DNA from: Amycolatopsis sp. FBCC-B4732
GTDB lineage: Bacteria > Actinomycetota > Actinomycetes > Mycobacteriales > Pseudonocardiaceae
Direction: 5' to 3'
Assembly: GCF_023008405.1 (NCBI RefSeq)
Contig: NZ_CP095376.1
Span: 5,418,001-5,482,000 of the forward strand
DNA: 64,000 bases
Shown: positions 17,423 through 28,983 of the stretch, piece after piece
Position numbering within the stretch: the first letter of the stretch is position 1
Layout of the letters: every line of letters begins with the position of its first letter
The notes under the pieces: model-generated
What the model saw: only the letters and a program-made list of their open reading frames with translations
Told to the model about the DNA's origin: nothing
Database searches by the model: none
Translations under genes and position numbers: made by a program

Positions 17423-19620
17423 GCGAGTTCGGGAGCCTGCTCTTCGAGCAGCCACAGGACGCCCGCCGGCGGGAGCTGGAGCACCGCCGAGGCCGGCTGC
17501 CCGTGCCACGGCTCGTCGGTCGCCTCCACGACCCCGAGGTTCCCGACCCCGGAGCCGCCGTACGCTTCCGCGTCGGTGTTGACGACCTCGCGCCAGCGCC
17601 CGGTGGTCGGGAGGCCGACCCGGTAGTCGTGGTGCGGGACGCCCGCGAAGTTCGCCACGCACGCCAGCCGCGAGCCGTCGGTGCCGATGCGCAGGAAGCT
17701 CAGCACGTTGCCGCTCGAGTCGTTCGCGTCGATCCAGCGGAAGCCGTCCGGGGAGGTGTCCTGGCTGAACAGCGCCGGGGTCGACCGGTACACCGAGTTC
17801 AGCGACCGCAGCAGGTCCTGGACCCCGCGGTGCAGCGGCTCGTCCAGCAGGTGCCAGTCCAGCGACCGCTGCTCCGACCACTCCGACGGCTGGCCGAACT
17901 CGCCGCCCATGAACAGCAGCTGCTTGCCCGGGTGCGCCCACATGAACGCCAGCAGCGAGCGCAGCCCGGCCGCCTTGTTCCAGGCGTCGCCCGGCATCCG
18001 GCCCCACAGGGATCCCTTGCCGTGCACCACTTCGTCGTGCGACAGCGGGAGCACGAAGTTCTCGCTCCACGCGTACACGAGCGAGAACGTCATCTCGTTG
18101 TGGTGGTACGCCCGGTGGATCGGCTCGTGCGACAGGTACCGGAGCGTGTCGTGCATCCAGCCCATGTTCCACTTGAAGCCGAACCCGAGGCCGCCCAGGT
18201 GCGTCGGGCGCGTGACGCCCGGCCACGCCGTCGACTCCTCGGCCACCATCACGATGCCCGGGTGTCGCTTGTAGACGGTCGCGTTCAGCTCCTGCAGGAA
18301 CTTCACCGCGTCCAGGTTTTCCCGGCCGCCGTACTGGTTCGGCAGCCACTCCCCCTCGTTGCGGGAGTAGTCGAGGTAGAGCATCGACGCCACCGCGTCC
18401 ACGCGCAGGCCGTCGAGGTGGAACTCCTCGATCCAGTACAGCGCGTTGGCGACGAGGAAGTTGCGGACCTCGTTGCGGCCGAAGTCGAACACGAGCGTGC
18501 CCCAGTCGGGCTGCTCGCCGCGGCGCGGGTCCGCGTGCTCGTACAGCGCGGTGCCGTCGAACTTCGCCAGCGCCCAGCTGTCCTTCGGGAAGTGCGCGGG
18601 CACCCAGTCGACCAGGACGCCGATCCCGCGCTGGTGCAGGCGGTCGACGAAGTAGCGGAAGTCGTCGGGCGAGCCGAAGCGGGACGTCGGCGCGTAGTAC
18701 GACGTCACCTGGTAACCCCACGAGCCGCCGAACGGGTGCTCCGACACCGGCAGCAGCTCCACGTGCGTGAAGCCGGTCTCGACGAGGTAGTCGCCGAGCT
18801 GGTCGGCCAGCTCCCGGTAGTCCAGGCCGGGCCGCCACGAGCCGAGGTGGACCTCGTAGACGCTCATCGGCGCCGCGGCCCACTCGGTCGCCTCGCGCTG
18901 GGCGACCCACTCGTCGTCGTCCCACAGGTGCCCCGACGCGGTGACGACCGAAGCCGTCGCGGGCGGCTGCTCGGTGGCGAACGCCATCGGGTCGGCCTTC
19001 TCCTGCCAGTTGCCGTCGGCGCCGAGGATCCGGAACTTGTAGCAGGTGCCCACGCCGACGCCGGGCACGAACAGCTCCCAGATGCCGGACGAGCCGAGCG
19101 AGCGCATCGGGTGCCCGCGCCCGTCCCAGCCGTTGAAGTCGCCGATCACGCGGATGCCGCGCGCGTTCGGCGCCCACACCGCGAACGACGTGCCCTCGAC
19201 GACACCGTTCGGTGTCTCGTACGACCGGACGTGCGCGCCGAGCGCCTCCCACAGCCGTTCGTGCCGGCCTTCGCCGATCAGGTGGAGATCCAGTTCCCCC
19301 ACCGTCGGCAGCCAGCGGTACGGGTCGTCGGCGGTCGTGGTGTGCCCGTCGTACTCGACTTCCAGCCGGTAGTCGCCGGGGTGCTCGGGCACGGCGACGG
19401 CGAACAGCGCGTCGATCACCGGCTCCATCGGGTACCGGTGCCCGCCCGCGTGCAGCGTGACGGCCTTGGCGCCGGGCAGCAGCGAACGCGCCACGAACCC
19501 CTTGCCCGCCGGGTGCACGCCGAGGACGGCGTGCGGGTCGTGGTGGGAACCGGCCAGCAGCCGGTCGATGTCGGCAGCCGGCGGGGCCGCGGCCGGGAGG
19601 CCTTCCGGAACGGCGTTCAC
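17419..19620 (-). CDS. glgB: 1,4-alpha-glucan branching enzyme
   Basis: Adds alpha-1,6 branches to the linear glucan made by GlgE. The 733-residue protein has N-terminal N1 and CBM48 modules (about residues 15-220, [11 protein letters not shown] and [14 protein letters not shown]), then a GH13 barrel. The nucleophile is in LRVDAVASM near 405, the acid in [10 protein letters not shown] near 458 and the third Asp in [11 protein letters not shown] near 528. A beta-domain ends the protein. GTG 19620 overlaps the mak stop by four bases. It is the last gene of the coupled treS-mak-glgB run. Confidence 0.97.
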   Translation of the reverse strand: MNAVPEGLPAAAPPAADIDRLLAGSHHDPHAVLGVHPAGKGFVARSLLPGAKAVTLHAGGHRYPMEPVIDALFAVAVPEHPGDYRLEVEYDGHTTTADDPYRWLPTVGELDLHLIGEGRHERLWEALGAHVRSYETPNGVVEGTSFAVWAPNARGIRVIGDFNGWDGRGHPMRSLGSSGIWELFVPGVGVGTCYKFRILGADGNWQEKADPMAFATEQPPATASVVTASGHLWDDDEWVAQREATEWAAAPMSVYEVHLGSWRPGLDYRELADQLGDYLVETGFTHVELLPVSEHPFGGSWGYQVTSYYAPTSRFGSPDDFRYFVDRLHQRGIGVLVDWVPAHFPKDSWALAKFDGTALYEHADPRRGEQPDWGTLVFDFGRNEVRNFLVANALYWIEEFHLDGLRVDAVASMLYLDYSRNEGEWLPNQYGGRENLDAVKFLQELNATVYKRHPGIVMVAEESTAWPGVTRPTHLGGLGFGFKWNMGWMHDTLRYLSHEPIHRAYHHNEMTFSLVYAWSENFVLPLSHDEVVHGKGSLWGRMPGDAWNKAAGLRSLLAFMWAHPGKQLLFMGGEFGQPSEWSEQRSLDWHLLDEPLHRGVQDLLRSLNSVYRSTPALFSQDTSPDGFRWIDANDSSGNVLSFLRIGTDGSRLACVANFAGVPHHDYRVGLPTTGRWREVVNTDAEAYGGSGVGNLGVVEATDEPWHGQPASAVLQLPPAGVLWLLEEQAPELA

Positions 19621-21008
19621 GGTGTCATCCCCTCTCCGCTCGTGATCCGGGCGATCGAAGCGAGCGGCACGCCGAGCCAGTCGGGCCGGTTCGCGTGCTC
19701 GTAACCCACTTCGTAGACCGCCTTGTCCAATTCGAAGGCGCGCAGCAGCTCGCCCTGTTCACGCGGGTCCGGCGCGACCGCGGCGTAGCCCTCGCAGAAC
19801 GCCGCCCGGTTGCGCTGCGACCACTCCAAGGCCCGCTCGACCAGCGCCGGCTCGTCGGGCTGCCCGACCAGCAGCTGCTGGGCCGCGTAGTCGAACGACC
19901 TCAGCATGCCCGCCACGTCGCGCAACGGCGAGCGCAGCGCGTGGCGTTCCTCCACCGGCGCCGCGGGCTCGCCCTCGAAGTCGATCAGCAGCCAGCCGCC
20001 GACGGTCCGCAGCACCTGGCCCAGGTGCAGGTCGCCGTGGATGTACTGCATGGTCACCGAGCCCGGGGGCAGCGCCTCCAGCTTCTCGAACGCCGCCCGC
20101 AGCGCCGGGGCGTGCGCGGCCAGCTCCGGGACCCGCCCGGCGATCGTGTCCAGCCGGGCGGCCATCGCCTTCGTCGTGCGCTCCAGCTCGCCGGCGTCGA
20201 CGCTCTCCGTGCCCAGTGCCTCGGCCAGGTCGGCGTGCACCTCGGCGACCGCGCGCCCGAGCCGCTCCGCCTCGCCGGCGAAGTCGCCGCCGACCTCCTC
20301 GGCGTGCAGCTCCGGCGCGGCCATCAGATCGCGGACGCTGGTGGTGGCCATCGCCCAGCCGTCGACCGCGTCGGCGACGAAGTGCTGCAGCATGCCGACC
20401 GTGGTCGGCTCGCCGCCGAGATCGCCGGTGATCGAGCCGAGCACCGGCGCGATGTGCTTGCTGCCCACCCCCTGCAACGCGCGGTGCAGCAGCAGGTCCT
20501 TGTTCTTGCCCGGGGTCAGCTTGCGGAACAGCTTGAGGATGTACTGCCCGCCGTAGACCAGGGAGGTGTTGCTCTGCTCCGAGGAGATCGGCCGCGCCCG
20601 CAGGCCCGTCTCCAGCTCCGCGTCCGGCTCGTGCTCGAAGACCAGCGACCCCACGGTGTCCTCGCGGGCCATCAGGTCCAGCAGCACACCGGTGAGGTCC
20701 AGGTCGCCGGCCGCCTCGTACGCGTTCAGGTCGCCGACGGCGCCGATCCAGCTGGTCGAGGCGATCTCCGGCGGGTGCGTCCGCCGCCCGACGAGCAGCT
20801 GGTACGGCTCGCGGCGGTCGTCCTGGGCCACCTCCACCACCACGTGCAGCAGCTGCGGATCACCGGCGACCAGCTCGGTCACGCCGAGCGGCCGGACGCC
20901 GGTCACCGGCCGGTCCTTGCCGGCGAACCAGCGCTGCTCGGGCAGCCAGCGCTTCAGGTCCTCGGCCAGATCGTCGACCAGCGCACGCGGGTCGGACAAG
21001 GGACTCAC
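19617..21008 (-). CDS. mak: Maltokinase (Mak/Pep2)
   Basis: Phosphorylates maltose with ATP to maltose-1-phosphate, the GlgE substrate. At 463 residues it has the normal family length. The eukaryotic-like kinase fold shows the catalytic loop [13 protein letters not shown] near residues 321-333, and the Mg-binding LIDFEGEP follows about 15 residues later. The N-terminal cap begins [16 protein letters not shown], a Mak hallmark. GTG 21008 overlaps the treS stop (GTGA) and its own stop overlaps the glgB start, so TreS, Mak and GlgB are translationally linked. TreS and Mak form a complex in mycobacteria. Confidence 0.95.
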   Translation of the reverse strand: MSPLSDPRALVDDLAEDLKRWLPEQRWFAGKDRPVTGVRPLGVTELVAGDPQLLHVVVEVAQDDRREPYQLLVGRRTHPPEIASTSWIGAVGDLNAYEAAGDLDLTGVLLDLMAREDTVGSLVFEHEPDAELETGLRARPISSEQSNTSLVYGGQYILKLFRKLTPGKNKDLLLHRALQGVGSKHIAPVLGSITGDLGGEPTTVGMLQHFVADAVDGWAMATTSVRDLMAAPELHAEEVGGDFAGEAERLGRAVAEVHADLAEALGTESVDAGELERTTKAMAARLDTIAGRVPELAAHAPALRAAFEKLEALPPGSVTMQYIHGDLHLGQVLRTVGGWLLIDFEGEPAAPVEERHALRSPLRDVAGMLRSFDYAAQQLLVGQPDEPALVERALEWSQRNRAAFCEGYAAVAPDPREQGELLRAFELDKAVYEVGYEHANRPDWLGVPLASIARITSGEGMTP

Positions 21009-22813
21009 CTCGTTTCGCCTTCGTCTCCCGGGCTCGTCAGCTGGAACCAGTAGAAGCCGTGCCCCGGCAGGGTCAGCAGGTACGGCAGTTCCCCGATGCT
21101 GGGGAACCGCACCCCGCCGGTGAGCTCCACCGGCGTGCACCCGCGGTGCCCGGTCAGGTCCAGCTCCACCGGCTGTGGGAACCGGGAGAGGTTGTTCACG
21201 CAGAGCACGACGTCTTCGCCGCCGTCCGGGCGCCGCCACTGGCGCTTGTAGGCCAGCACGCTCGGGTTGGACCCACCCAGGTCGATGAACTCGCCTTCGG
21301 CGAACGCGTGGTGCTCCTTGCGCACCTCGATCATCCGCCGGGTCCAGTTGAGCAGCGAGGACGCGTTGTTCGACTGCGCCTCGACGTTCAGGCCCTGGTA
21401 GCCGTACACCGGGTCCATGATCACCGGCAGGTAGATGCGGCCCGGGTCGCAGGAGGAGAACCCGGCGTTGCGGTCCGGGGTCCACTGCATGGGGGTGCGC
21501 ACCGCGTCGCGGTCGCCGAGCCAGATGTTGTCTCCCATGCCGATCTCGTCACCGTAGTACAGAACGGGCGAGCCCGGCAGGGACAGCAGCATCGCGGTGA
21601 AGAGCTCCTGCTGGTTGCGGTCGTTGTCCAGCAGCGGGGCCAGGCGACGGCGGATGCCGATGTTGGCCTTCATGCGCGGGTCCTTGGCGTACTCCGCGTA
21701 CATGTAGTCGCGCTCTTCGTCGGTGACCATCTCGAGGGTCAGCTCGTCGTGGTTGCGCAGGAAGATGCCCCACTGGGACCCGCTGGGGATGGTCGGGGTC
21801 TGGGTGAGGATCTCCGAGATCGGGAACCGCGACTCGCGCCGCACCGCCATGAAGATCCGCGGCATCAGCGGGAAGTGGAACGCCATGTGACACTCGTCGC
21901 CGCCGACCGCCGGGTCGCCGAAGTACTCGACGACGTCCGAGGGCCACTGGTTGGCCTCCGCCAGGAGGATGCGCCCGGGGTACTCGTCGTCGACGACCTT
22001 GCGGCAGCGCTTGAGGAACTCGTGCGTGCGCGGCAAGTTCTCGCAGTTGGTGCCCTCCTGCTCGAACAGGTACGGCACGGCGTCGAGGCGGAACCCGTCG
22101 ATGCCCAGGTCGAGCCAGAACCGCAGGGTGTCGATCATGGCGTTCTGGACGTCGGGGTTCTCGAAGTTGAGGTCCGGCTGGTGGGAGAAGAACCGGTGCC
22201 AGTAGAACTGGCCGCGCACCGGGTCGTAGGTCCAGTTCGACGTCTCGGTGTCGACGAAGATGATCCGCGCGTCGGCGTAGCGGGAGTCGTCGTCGCTCCA
22301 CACGTAGTAGTCGCCGTACGGGCCGTCGGGTTCGTTGCGCGACTGCTGGAACCACGGGTGCGCGTCCGACGTGTGGTTGAGCACCAGGTCGGTGATCACC
22401 CGGATGCCGCGCCGGTGCGCCTCGTTCAGCAGGAAGACGAAGTCCTCGACGCTGCCGAACTCCGGCAGCACCGCCCGGAAGTCGCTGATGTCGTAGCCGC
22501 CGTCGCGCAACGGCGACGCGTAGAACGGCGGCAGCCACAGGCAGTCGATGCCGAGCCACGCCAGGTAGTCCAGGCGGCCGGCCAGGCCGCGCAGGTCGCC
22601 GGTGCCGTCGCCGTTGGAGTCGGCGAACGCGCGCACCAGCACCTCGTAGAACACCGCGCCCTTGAACCACTCCGGGTTGCTCGGCGCCTGCTGCGCCGAG
22701 CGGAAGTCCCCGGCCTGGGGTTCGACCAGCATCCCGTCGGCGGTCATCGCCTCACCGGTGTGCGGCACACCGTCCAGCCCCAGTGCCGCGTCGGGGCGGG
22801 CCTCTTCCGCCAT
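21005..22813 (-). CDS. treS: Trehalose synthase (maltose/trehalose isomerase)
   Basis: Interconverts trehalose and maltose, feeding the GlgE pathway. It is a 602-residue GH13 enzyme. The nucleophile is in [11 protein letters not shown] near residue 239, the acid in LLAEANQWP near 284 and the transition-state Asp in RNHDELT near 353. A calcium-site-like loop [13 protein letters not shown] occurs near 85. ATG 22813 has gaggtgg upstream and gives the family's acidic start ([12 protein letters not shown]); the 45-codon extension upstream would run into glgE. It follows the glgE stop by 37 bases. Confidence 0.96.
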   Translation of the reverse strand: MAEEARPDAALGLDGVPHTGEAMTADGMLVEPQAGDFRSAQQAPSNPEWFKGAVFYEVLVRAFADSNGDGTGDLRGLAGRLDYLAWLGIDCLWLPPFYASPLRDGGYDISDFRAVLPEFGSVEDFVFLLNEAHRRGIRVITDLVLNHTSDAHPWFQQSRNEPDGPYGDYYVWSDDDSRYADARIIFVDTETSNWTYDPVRGQFYWHRFFSHQPDLNFENPDVQNAMIDTLRFWLDLGIDGFRLDAVPYLFEQEGTNCENLPRTHEFLKRCRKVVDDEYPGRILLAEANQWPSDVVEYFGDPAVGGDECHMAFHFPLMPRIFMAVRRESRFPISEILTQTPTIPSGSQWGIFLRNHDELTLEMVTDEERDYMYAEYAKDPRMKANIGIRRRLAPLLDNDRNQQELFTAMLLSLPGSPVLYYGDEIGMGDNIWLGDRDAVRTPMQWTPDRNAGFSSCDPGRIYLPVIMDPVYGYQGLNVEAQSNNASSLLNWTRRMIEVRKEHHAFAEGEFIDLGGSNPSVLAYKRQWRRPDGGEDVVLCVNNLSRFPQPVELDLTGHRGCTPVELTGGVRFPSIGELPYLLTLPGHGFYWFQLTSPGDEGETR

Positions 22814-22850
22814 GGGTTCCACCTCAGTCCCTCGATCCGTTCCTTCCCTG

Positions 22851-24833
<1,983 letters not shown>

Positions 24834-24883
24834 GGGCAACGCCCCTCGGTGTGTCGGTTGGAAGCGCAGGCGTCGTCAGTCTG

Positions 24884-24924
24884 CCTGACTCGATCAAGCA
24901 CGATCGAGTCAGGGCTCCTTTTTT
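24884..24924 (+). terminator. Intrinsic-terminator-like hairpin reading on the plus strand before glgE
   Basis: A 12-bp perfect stem (cctgactcgatc, 24884-24895, with 24902-24913), a 6-base loop, then gctcc and six Ts (24919-24924). The T-run is on the plus strand, but glgE and glgX flank it on the minus strand. So it would stop antisense transcripts rather than glgX mRNA. On the minus strand the same hairpin would sit in the glgE leader, about 50 bases before the ATG. Confidence 0.6.
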
Positions 24925-25072
24925 CTTTACCCACCTGGGCGCGACCGAAACGCTTTCGCCGCAACGAATTTCCGGCAGGTGTCCGTCAGGTTAAGCGCGC
25001 GCCGGACCCGGCCGGCGGCCCGCGCCGCCGGACACCCGTACCCGAATGGACGACACCCCGCCCCGGTACCGG

Positions 25073-27220
25073 TCAGTAGGGCTCCGGCTGCGGGTCGGCC
25101 GCCAGCCTCGGGGCCCGCAGCAACAGCAGCGACCGCGACTGCAGCGGCACCCGGCTCTTGGCCTCCAGCACGCCCGGGTTGGCCGGGCTGCCGTCCGCGG
25201 TGCTCGTGTCGAGCGTCGGCTTGAACGTCTCGCCGTACTCGCGCCCCGGCAGCACCACCTCCGCCGGCGCGTCGCCCGCGTGCAGCCACAGCAGCCACGA
25301 GTGGTCGGGCACCAGCGCGCCGTCGCGGTTGCGGGCCTGGCTGTTCGAGCCGTCGATCCACATTCCGAGCGTGTGGCGCTCCTCGAACCAGTCGGTCTCG
25401 CCGAGCTCCTCGCCGTCCGGGCGGAACCAGACCAGGTCGGGCTTGCCGGTCGGGGTGGTCCGGCCTTCGAAGAACTCCGGCTGCCGCAGCGCCGGGCTGT
25501 TCGCGCGCAGCCGCACCACCCGGCGGGCGAACGCGAGCATGGCCTCGGCCTCGGGGTCCGCCGGCGTCCAGTCCAGCCAGGACGTTTCGCCGTCGAGGCA
25601 GTACGCGTTGTTGTTGCCGTGCTGGGTCCGCCAGAACTCGTCGCCCATGGTGAGCATCGGCGTACCGGTGGACAGCAGCAGCGTGGCGAACATGTTCCGG
25701 GCCTGCCGGGTGCGCAGCGCGCGGATCGCCGGGTCGGCGGTCTCCCCCTCGGCGCCGTGGTTCCACGAGCGGTTGTCGTTGGTGCCGTCGCGGTTGTCCT
25801 CGCCGTTGGCCTCGTTGTGCTTTTCGTTGTAGGACACCAGGTCCCGCAGCGTGAAGCCGTCGTGCGCGGTGACGAAGTTGATCGACTGCCACGGCCGGCG
25901 CAGGTTGTGGTCGTAGAGGTCCGACGAACCGGACAGCCGGTAGGCGAGGTCGCGCACGCCGGTCGCGCCGCGCCAGAAGTCGCGGACGGTGTCGCGGTAG
26001 CGGCCGTTCCACTCCGCCCACTGGGCGCCGAAGCCGCCGACGCGGTAGCCCTCGCCGGTGGCGTCCCATGGCTCGGCGATCAGCTTGCAGCGGGACAGCA
26101 CCGGGTCGGTGGTGATCGCCGTGAGCAGCGTCGACGCCGGGTCGAACGCGCCGCCGCGGGGCCGCCCGAGCGTGCTGGCGAGGTCGAACCGGAAGCCGTC
26201 GACGCCCATCTCCTGCGTCCAGTACCGCAGCGAGTCGGTCACCAGCCGGACGACGGTCGGCGAGCCCGCCTCCAGGGTGTTGCCGCAGCCGGTGATGTCG
26301 GCCATGTGCCCGCGGTCGGTGTGCAGGTAGTAGACCGGCGCGTTCAGCCCGCGGAAGCTCAGCGTCGGCCCGTCCGGGCCGCCCTCGCAGGTGTGGTTGA
26401 ACACGACGTCGAGGATCACTTCGATGCCCGCCGCGTGCAGGGCGGCCACCATCAGCCGGAACTCCTCGACCTCGTGGCCGGGCTCGCTGGCGTAGGCGGC
26501 GTGCGGCGCGAAGAAGCCGAGCGGCGAGTAGCCCCAGTAGTTGTGCCGCCCGGCGCGGACCAGCGACGGCTCGTCGAGGAACGAGTGCACCGGCAGCAGC
26601 TCCACCGACGTGACGCCGAGCCGGGTCAGGTACTCGATCGCGACCGGGTGGGCCAGGCCGAGGTAGGTGCCGCGCAGCGCCTCCGGGATGAACGGGTGCT
26701 GCTGGGTGAACCCCTTGACGTGCAGCTCGTAGACGACCGCCTCTTCGAACGGCACCTCCGGCTTCGTCCCGGTGTCCGGCCCGCCCGGCGAGGACACGAC
26801 CGACAGCGGCACGCTGCCCAGGGAGTCCACAGTGGACATCGGGCCGCGCTCGGGGTCGCCGGTGAAGCCCTGGGCCGCGGCCAGGTCGGTCAGCCCGCCG
26901 GTGATCTGCCGGGCGTACGGGTCGACCAGCAGCTTGTGCGGGTTGCACCGCAGGCCGCGGGCGGGGTCGTACGGGCCGTGGATCCGGTAGCCGTAGCGCT
27001 GCCCCGGCGTCACCCCGGGCACCAGGCCGTGCCAGACGCCGAAGGTGCGTTCGGTGAGCGCGATCCGGCGTTCCGATCCGTCGGCGTCGATCAGGCACAG
27101 CTCGACGGCGTCCGCGACGGCGGACGTGATCGCGAACCGCACACCGCCGGCCTCGGGGTGGGCACCGAGCGGGAAGGGGCGGCCGGCGAGGACGTGGTCG
27201 GCGGAAGGTCGTGTGGCCAT
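25073..27220 (-). CDS. glgX: Glycogen debranching enzyme GlgX (first paralogue)
   Basis: Cleaves alpha-1,6 branches of limit dextrins. A 715-residue GH13_11 enzyme with an N-terminal CBM48 domain (FPLGAHPEAGGVRFAITS) and a barrel. The nucleophile is in DGFRFDLAS near 340, acid in LIAEPWD near 378 and Asp in AHDGFTLRDLVSYNEKHN near 454. The GlgX insert GNNNAYCLDGETSWLDW is present. ATG 27220 is chosen; a GACGAT hexamer lies six bases upstream. It shares most motifs with the second paralogue at 31241-33367 but differs in loops around the active site (ATGEGYRVGGF versus VGPGGYQVGNF). Confidence 0.94.
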   Translation of the reverse strand: MATRPSADHVLAGRPFPLGAHPEAGGVRFAITSAVADAVELCLIDADGSERRIALTERTFGVWHGLVPGVTPGQRYGYRIHGPYDPARGLRCNPHKLLVDPYARQITGGLTDLAAAQGFTGDPERGPMSTVDSLGSVPLSVVSSPGGPDTGTKPEVPFEEAVVYELHVKGFTQQHPFIPEALRGTYLGLAHPVAIEYLTRLGVTSVELLPVHSFLDEPSLVRAGRHNYWGYSPLGFFAPHAAYASEPGHEVEEFRLMVAALHAAGIEVILDVVFNHTCEGGPDGPTLSFRGLNAPVYYLHTDRGHMADITGCGNTLEAGSPTVVRLVTDSLRYWTQEMGVDGFRFDLASTLGRPRGGAFDPASTLLTAITTDPVLSRCKLIAEPWDATGEGYRVGGFGAQWAEWNGRYRDTVRDFWRGATGVRDLAYRLSGSSDLYDHNLRRPWQSINFVTAHDGFTLRDLVSYNEKHNEANGEDNRDGTNDNRSWNHGAEGETADPAIRALRTRQARNMFATLLLSTGTPMLTMGDEFWRTQHGNNNAYCLDGETSWLDWTPADPEAEAMLAFARRVVRLRANSPALRQPEFFEGRTTPTGKPDLVWFRPDGEELGETDWFEERHTLGMWIDGSNSQARNRDGALVPDHSWLLWLHAGDAPAEVVLPGREYGETFKPTLDTSTADGSPANPGVLEAKSRVPLQSRSLLLLRAPRLAADPQPEPY

Positions 27221-27270
27221 TCCTGAATCGTCCCAGATACCGGCCGTTTCGCGCGCTCTGTGCGGTGCGG

Positions 27271-28983
27271 TTATCGGGTTTCGACCAGAACGAAACCGTC
27301 CGGCGGCAGCTGGGCGGCCCCGCCGCCGGCTTCGGCCCCGCCCCAGGCGAGCAAGGCCGACGTGGCCCCGAGCGGGAGCGTGACCTGGCCGGGACCGAAG
27401 TTGACCGCCAGCCGCAGCGTGCCGCGGTGCAGCACCAGCCAGGACCCGTCCGGGGCGCTGTCGACGCGCACGTCCGCGACGCCGGGGTCGGCCAGCGCGG
27501 GGTGCTCGCGGCGCAGCTTGATCAGCGAGCGGTACAGCTCCAGCACCTCGCGGTGCCCGGGGCGCTCCACTTCGGTCCAGTCGAGCCGCGACCGGTCCAC
27601 GGTGGCCGCGTCCATCGGGTCGGGCACCTCCGACTCGCCCCAGCCGTGCCGCGAGAATTCGCGACGGCGGCCCGTGCGGACGGCTTCGGCCAGCTCGGGG
27701 TCCGGGAAGGAGGCGAAGAACTGCCACGGCGTGCTCGCCGCCCACTCCTCCCCCATGAACACCATCGGCGTGAACGGCGAGCAGAACAGGAGCGCCGCGC
27801 CGCAGCCCAGCCGGCCCGGCGAGACCGTCGCCGAGAGCCGGTCACCGGTCGCGCGGTTGCCGATCTGGTCGTGGTTCTGCAGGTAGCCGAGGAAGCGGTG
27901 GCCGGGCACGGTCCGCGTGTCGACCGGTCGGCCGTGGGTCCGCTCCCGGAAGGACGACCAGGTGCCCGCGTGGAAGAACACCTCGCGCAGGACCCGCTCG
28001 AGCGCGTCCGGCGCGGCGAAGTCGGTGTAGTACCCGCTCGTCTCGCCGGTCAGCTTGACGTGCAGGGCGTGGTGGAAGTCGTCCGACCACTGGGCGTGCA
28101 GGCCGTACCCGCCGCGCTCGCGGGGCGTGACGAGCTTCGGGTCGTTGAGGTCGGACTCGGCGATCAGCGTCAGCGGCCGGTTGAGCGCCGCCGACAGCGC
28201 GTCGACCTCGGTGGCGAGCTGTTCGAGCAGGTGGACGGCCCGCCGGTCGAGCAGTGCGTGGACGGCGTCCAGGCGCAGCGCGTCGATGTGGAAGTCCCGG
28301 AACCAGCTCAGCGCGTTGTCGAGCACGTACCGCCGGACCTCGTCGGAGCCGGCACCGTCGAGGTTGAGGCCGGGCCCCCACTCGTTCTGGCCGGCGAAGT
28401 ACGGGCCGAACCGGTCGAGGTAGGCGCCGGAGGGCCCGAGGTGGTTGTAGACGACGTCGAGCACGACCGCCAGGCCACGCGCGTGGGCGGCGTCGACGAA
28501 CCGCTTGAGCCCGTCCGGGCCGCCGTAGGGCTCGTGGACCGCGCCCCAGAGGACGCCGTCGTAGCCCCAGCCCGCGGTGCCGTCGAAGGAGTTCACCGGC
28601 AGCAGCTCGACGTGCGTGATCCCGAGGTCGACGAGGTGGTCGAGCCGGTCGATCGCGGCGTCGAAGGTGCCGCCTTCGGTGAACGTGCCGAGGTGCAGTT
28701 CGTAGACGACGGCGCCCGGGAGCTGACGGCCGTGCCAGGCGTCGTCGGTCCACTCGAACTCGCCGTGGTCGTAGACGCGCGACTCGTGGTGGACGCCGTG
28801 GGGCTGCCACCGCGACCGCGGGTCCGGCAGCGGCTTCTCGTCGTCGTCGAGCAGGAAGGCGTAGTTGATCCCGTCGGCGTCGGCGTGCCACCAGCCGCCC
28901 TCGCCCGCGGTCATCTCGTGCACCTCGGCGTCGACGGACACCCGGGCCCGCTCGGCGGACGGGGCCCAGACACTGAACCTCAT
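27271..28983 (-). CDS. treZ: Malto-oligosyltrehalose trehalohydrolase
   Basis: Releases trehalose from maltooligosyl-trehalose made by TreY. A 570-residue GH13 enzyme with N-terminal CBM48-like module (FSVWAPSAERARVSV), nucleophile in ALRLDAVHALLD near 235, acid in LIAESDLNDPK near 271 and the third carboxylate in LQNHDQIGNR near 368. The TreZ-type GYDGVLWGAVHEPYGG is seen near 155. ATG 28983 overlaps the treY stop (ATGA). Fifty bases separate its end from the glgX start, so read-through is plausible. Confidence 0.96.
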   Translation of the reverse strand: MRFSVWAPSAERARVSVDAEVHEMTAGEGGWWHADADGINYAFLLDDDEKPLPDPRSRWQPHGVHHESRVYDHGEFEWTDDAWHGRQLPGAVVYELHLGTFTEGGTFDAAIDRLDHLVDLGITHVELLPVNSFDGTAGWGYDGVLWGAVHEPYGGPDGLKRFVDAAHARGLAVVLDVVYNHLGPSGAYLDRFGPYFAGQNEWGPGLNLDGAGSDEVRRYVLDNALSWFRDFHIDALRLDAVHALLDRRAVHLLEQLATEVDALSAALNRPLTLIAESDLNDPKLVTPRERGGYGLHAQWSDDFHHALHVKLTGETSGYYTDFAAPDALERVLREVFFHAGTWSSFRERTHGRPVDTRTVPGHRFLGYLQNHDQIGNRATGDRLSATVSPGRLGCGAALLFCSPFTPMVFMGEEWAASTPWQFFASFPDPELAEAVRTGRRREFSRHGWGESEVPDPMDAATVDRSRLDWTEVERPGHREVLELYRSLIKLRREHPALADPGVADVRVDSAPDGSWLVLHRGTLRLAVNFGPGQVTLPLGATSALLAWGGAEAGGGAAQLPPDGFVLVETR

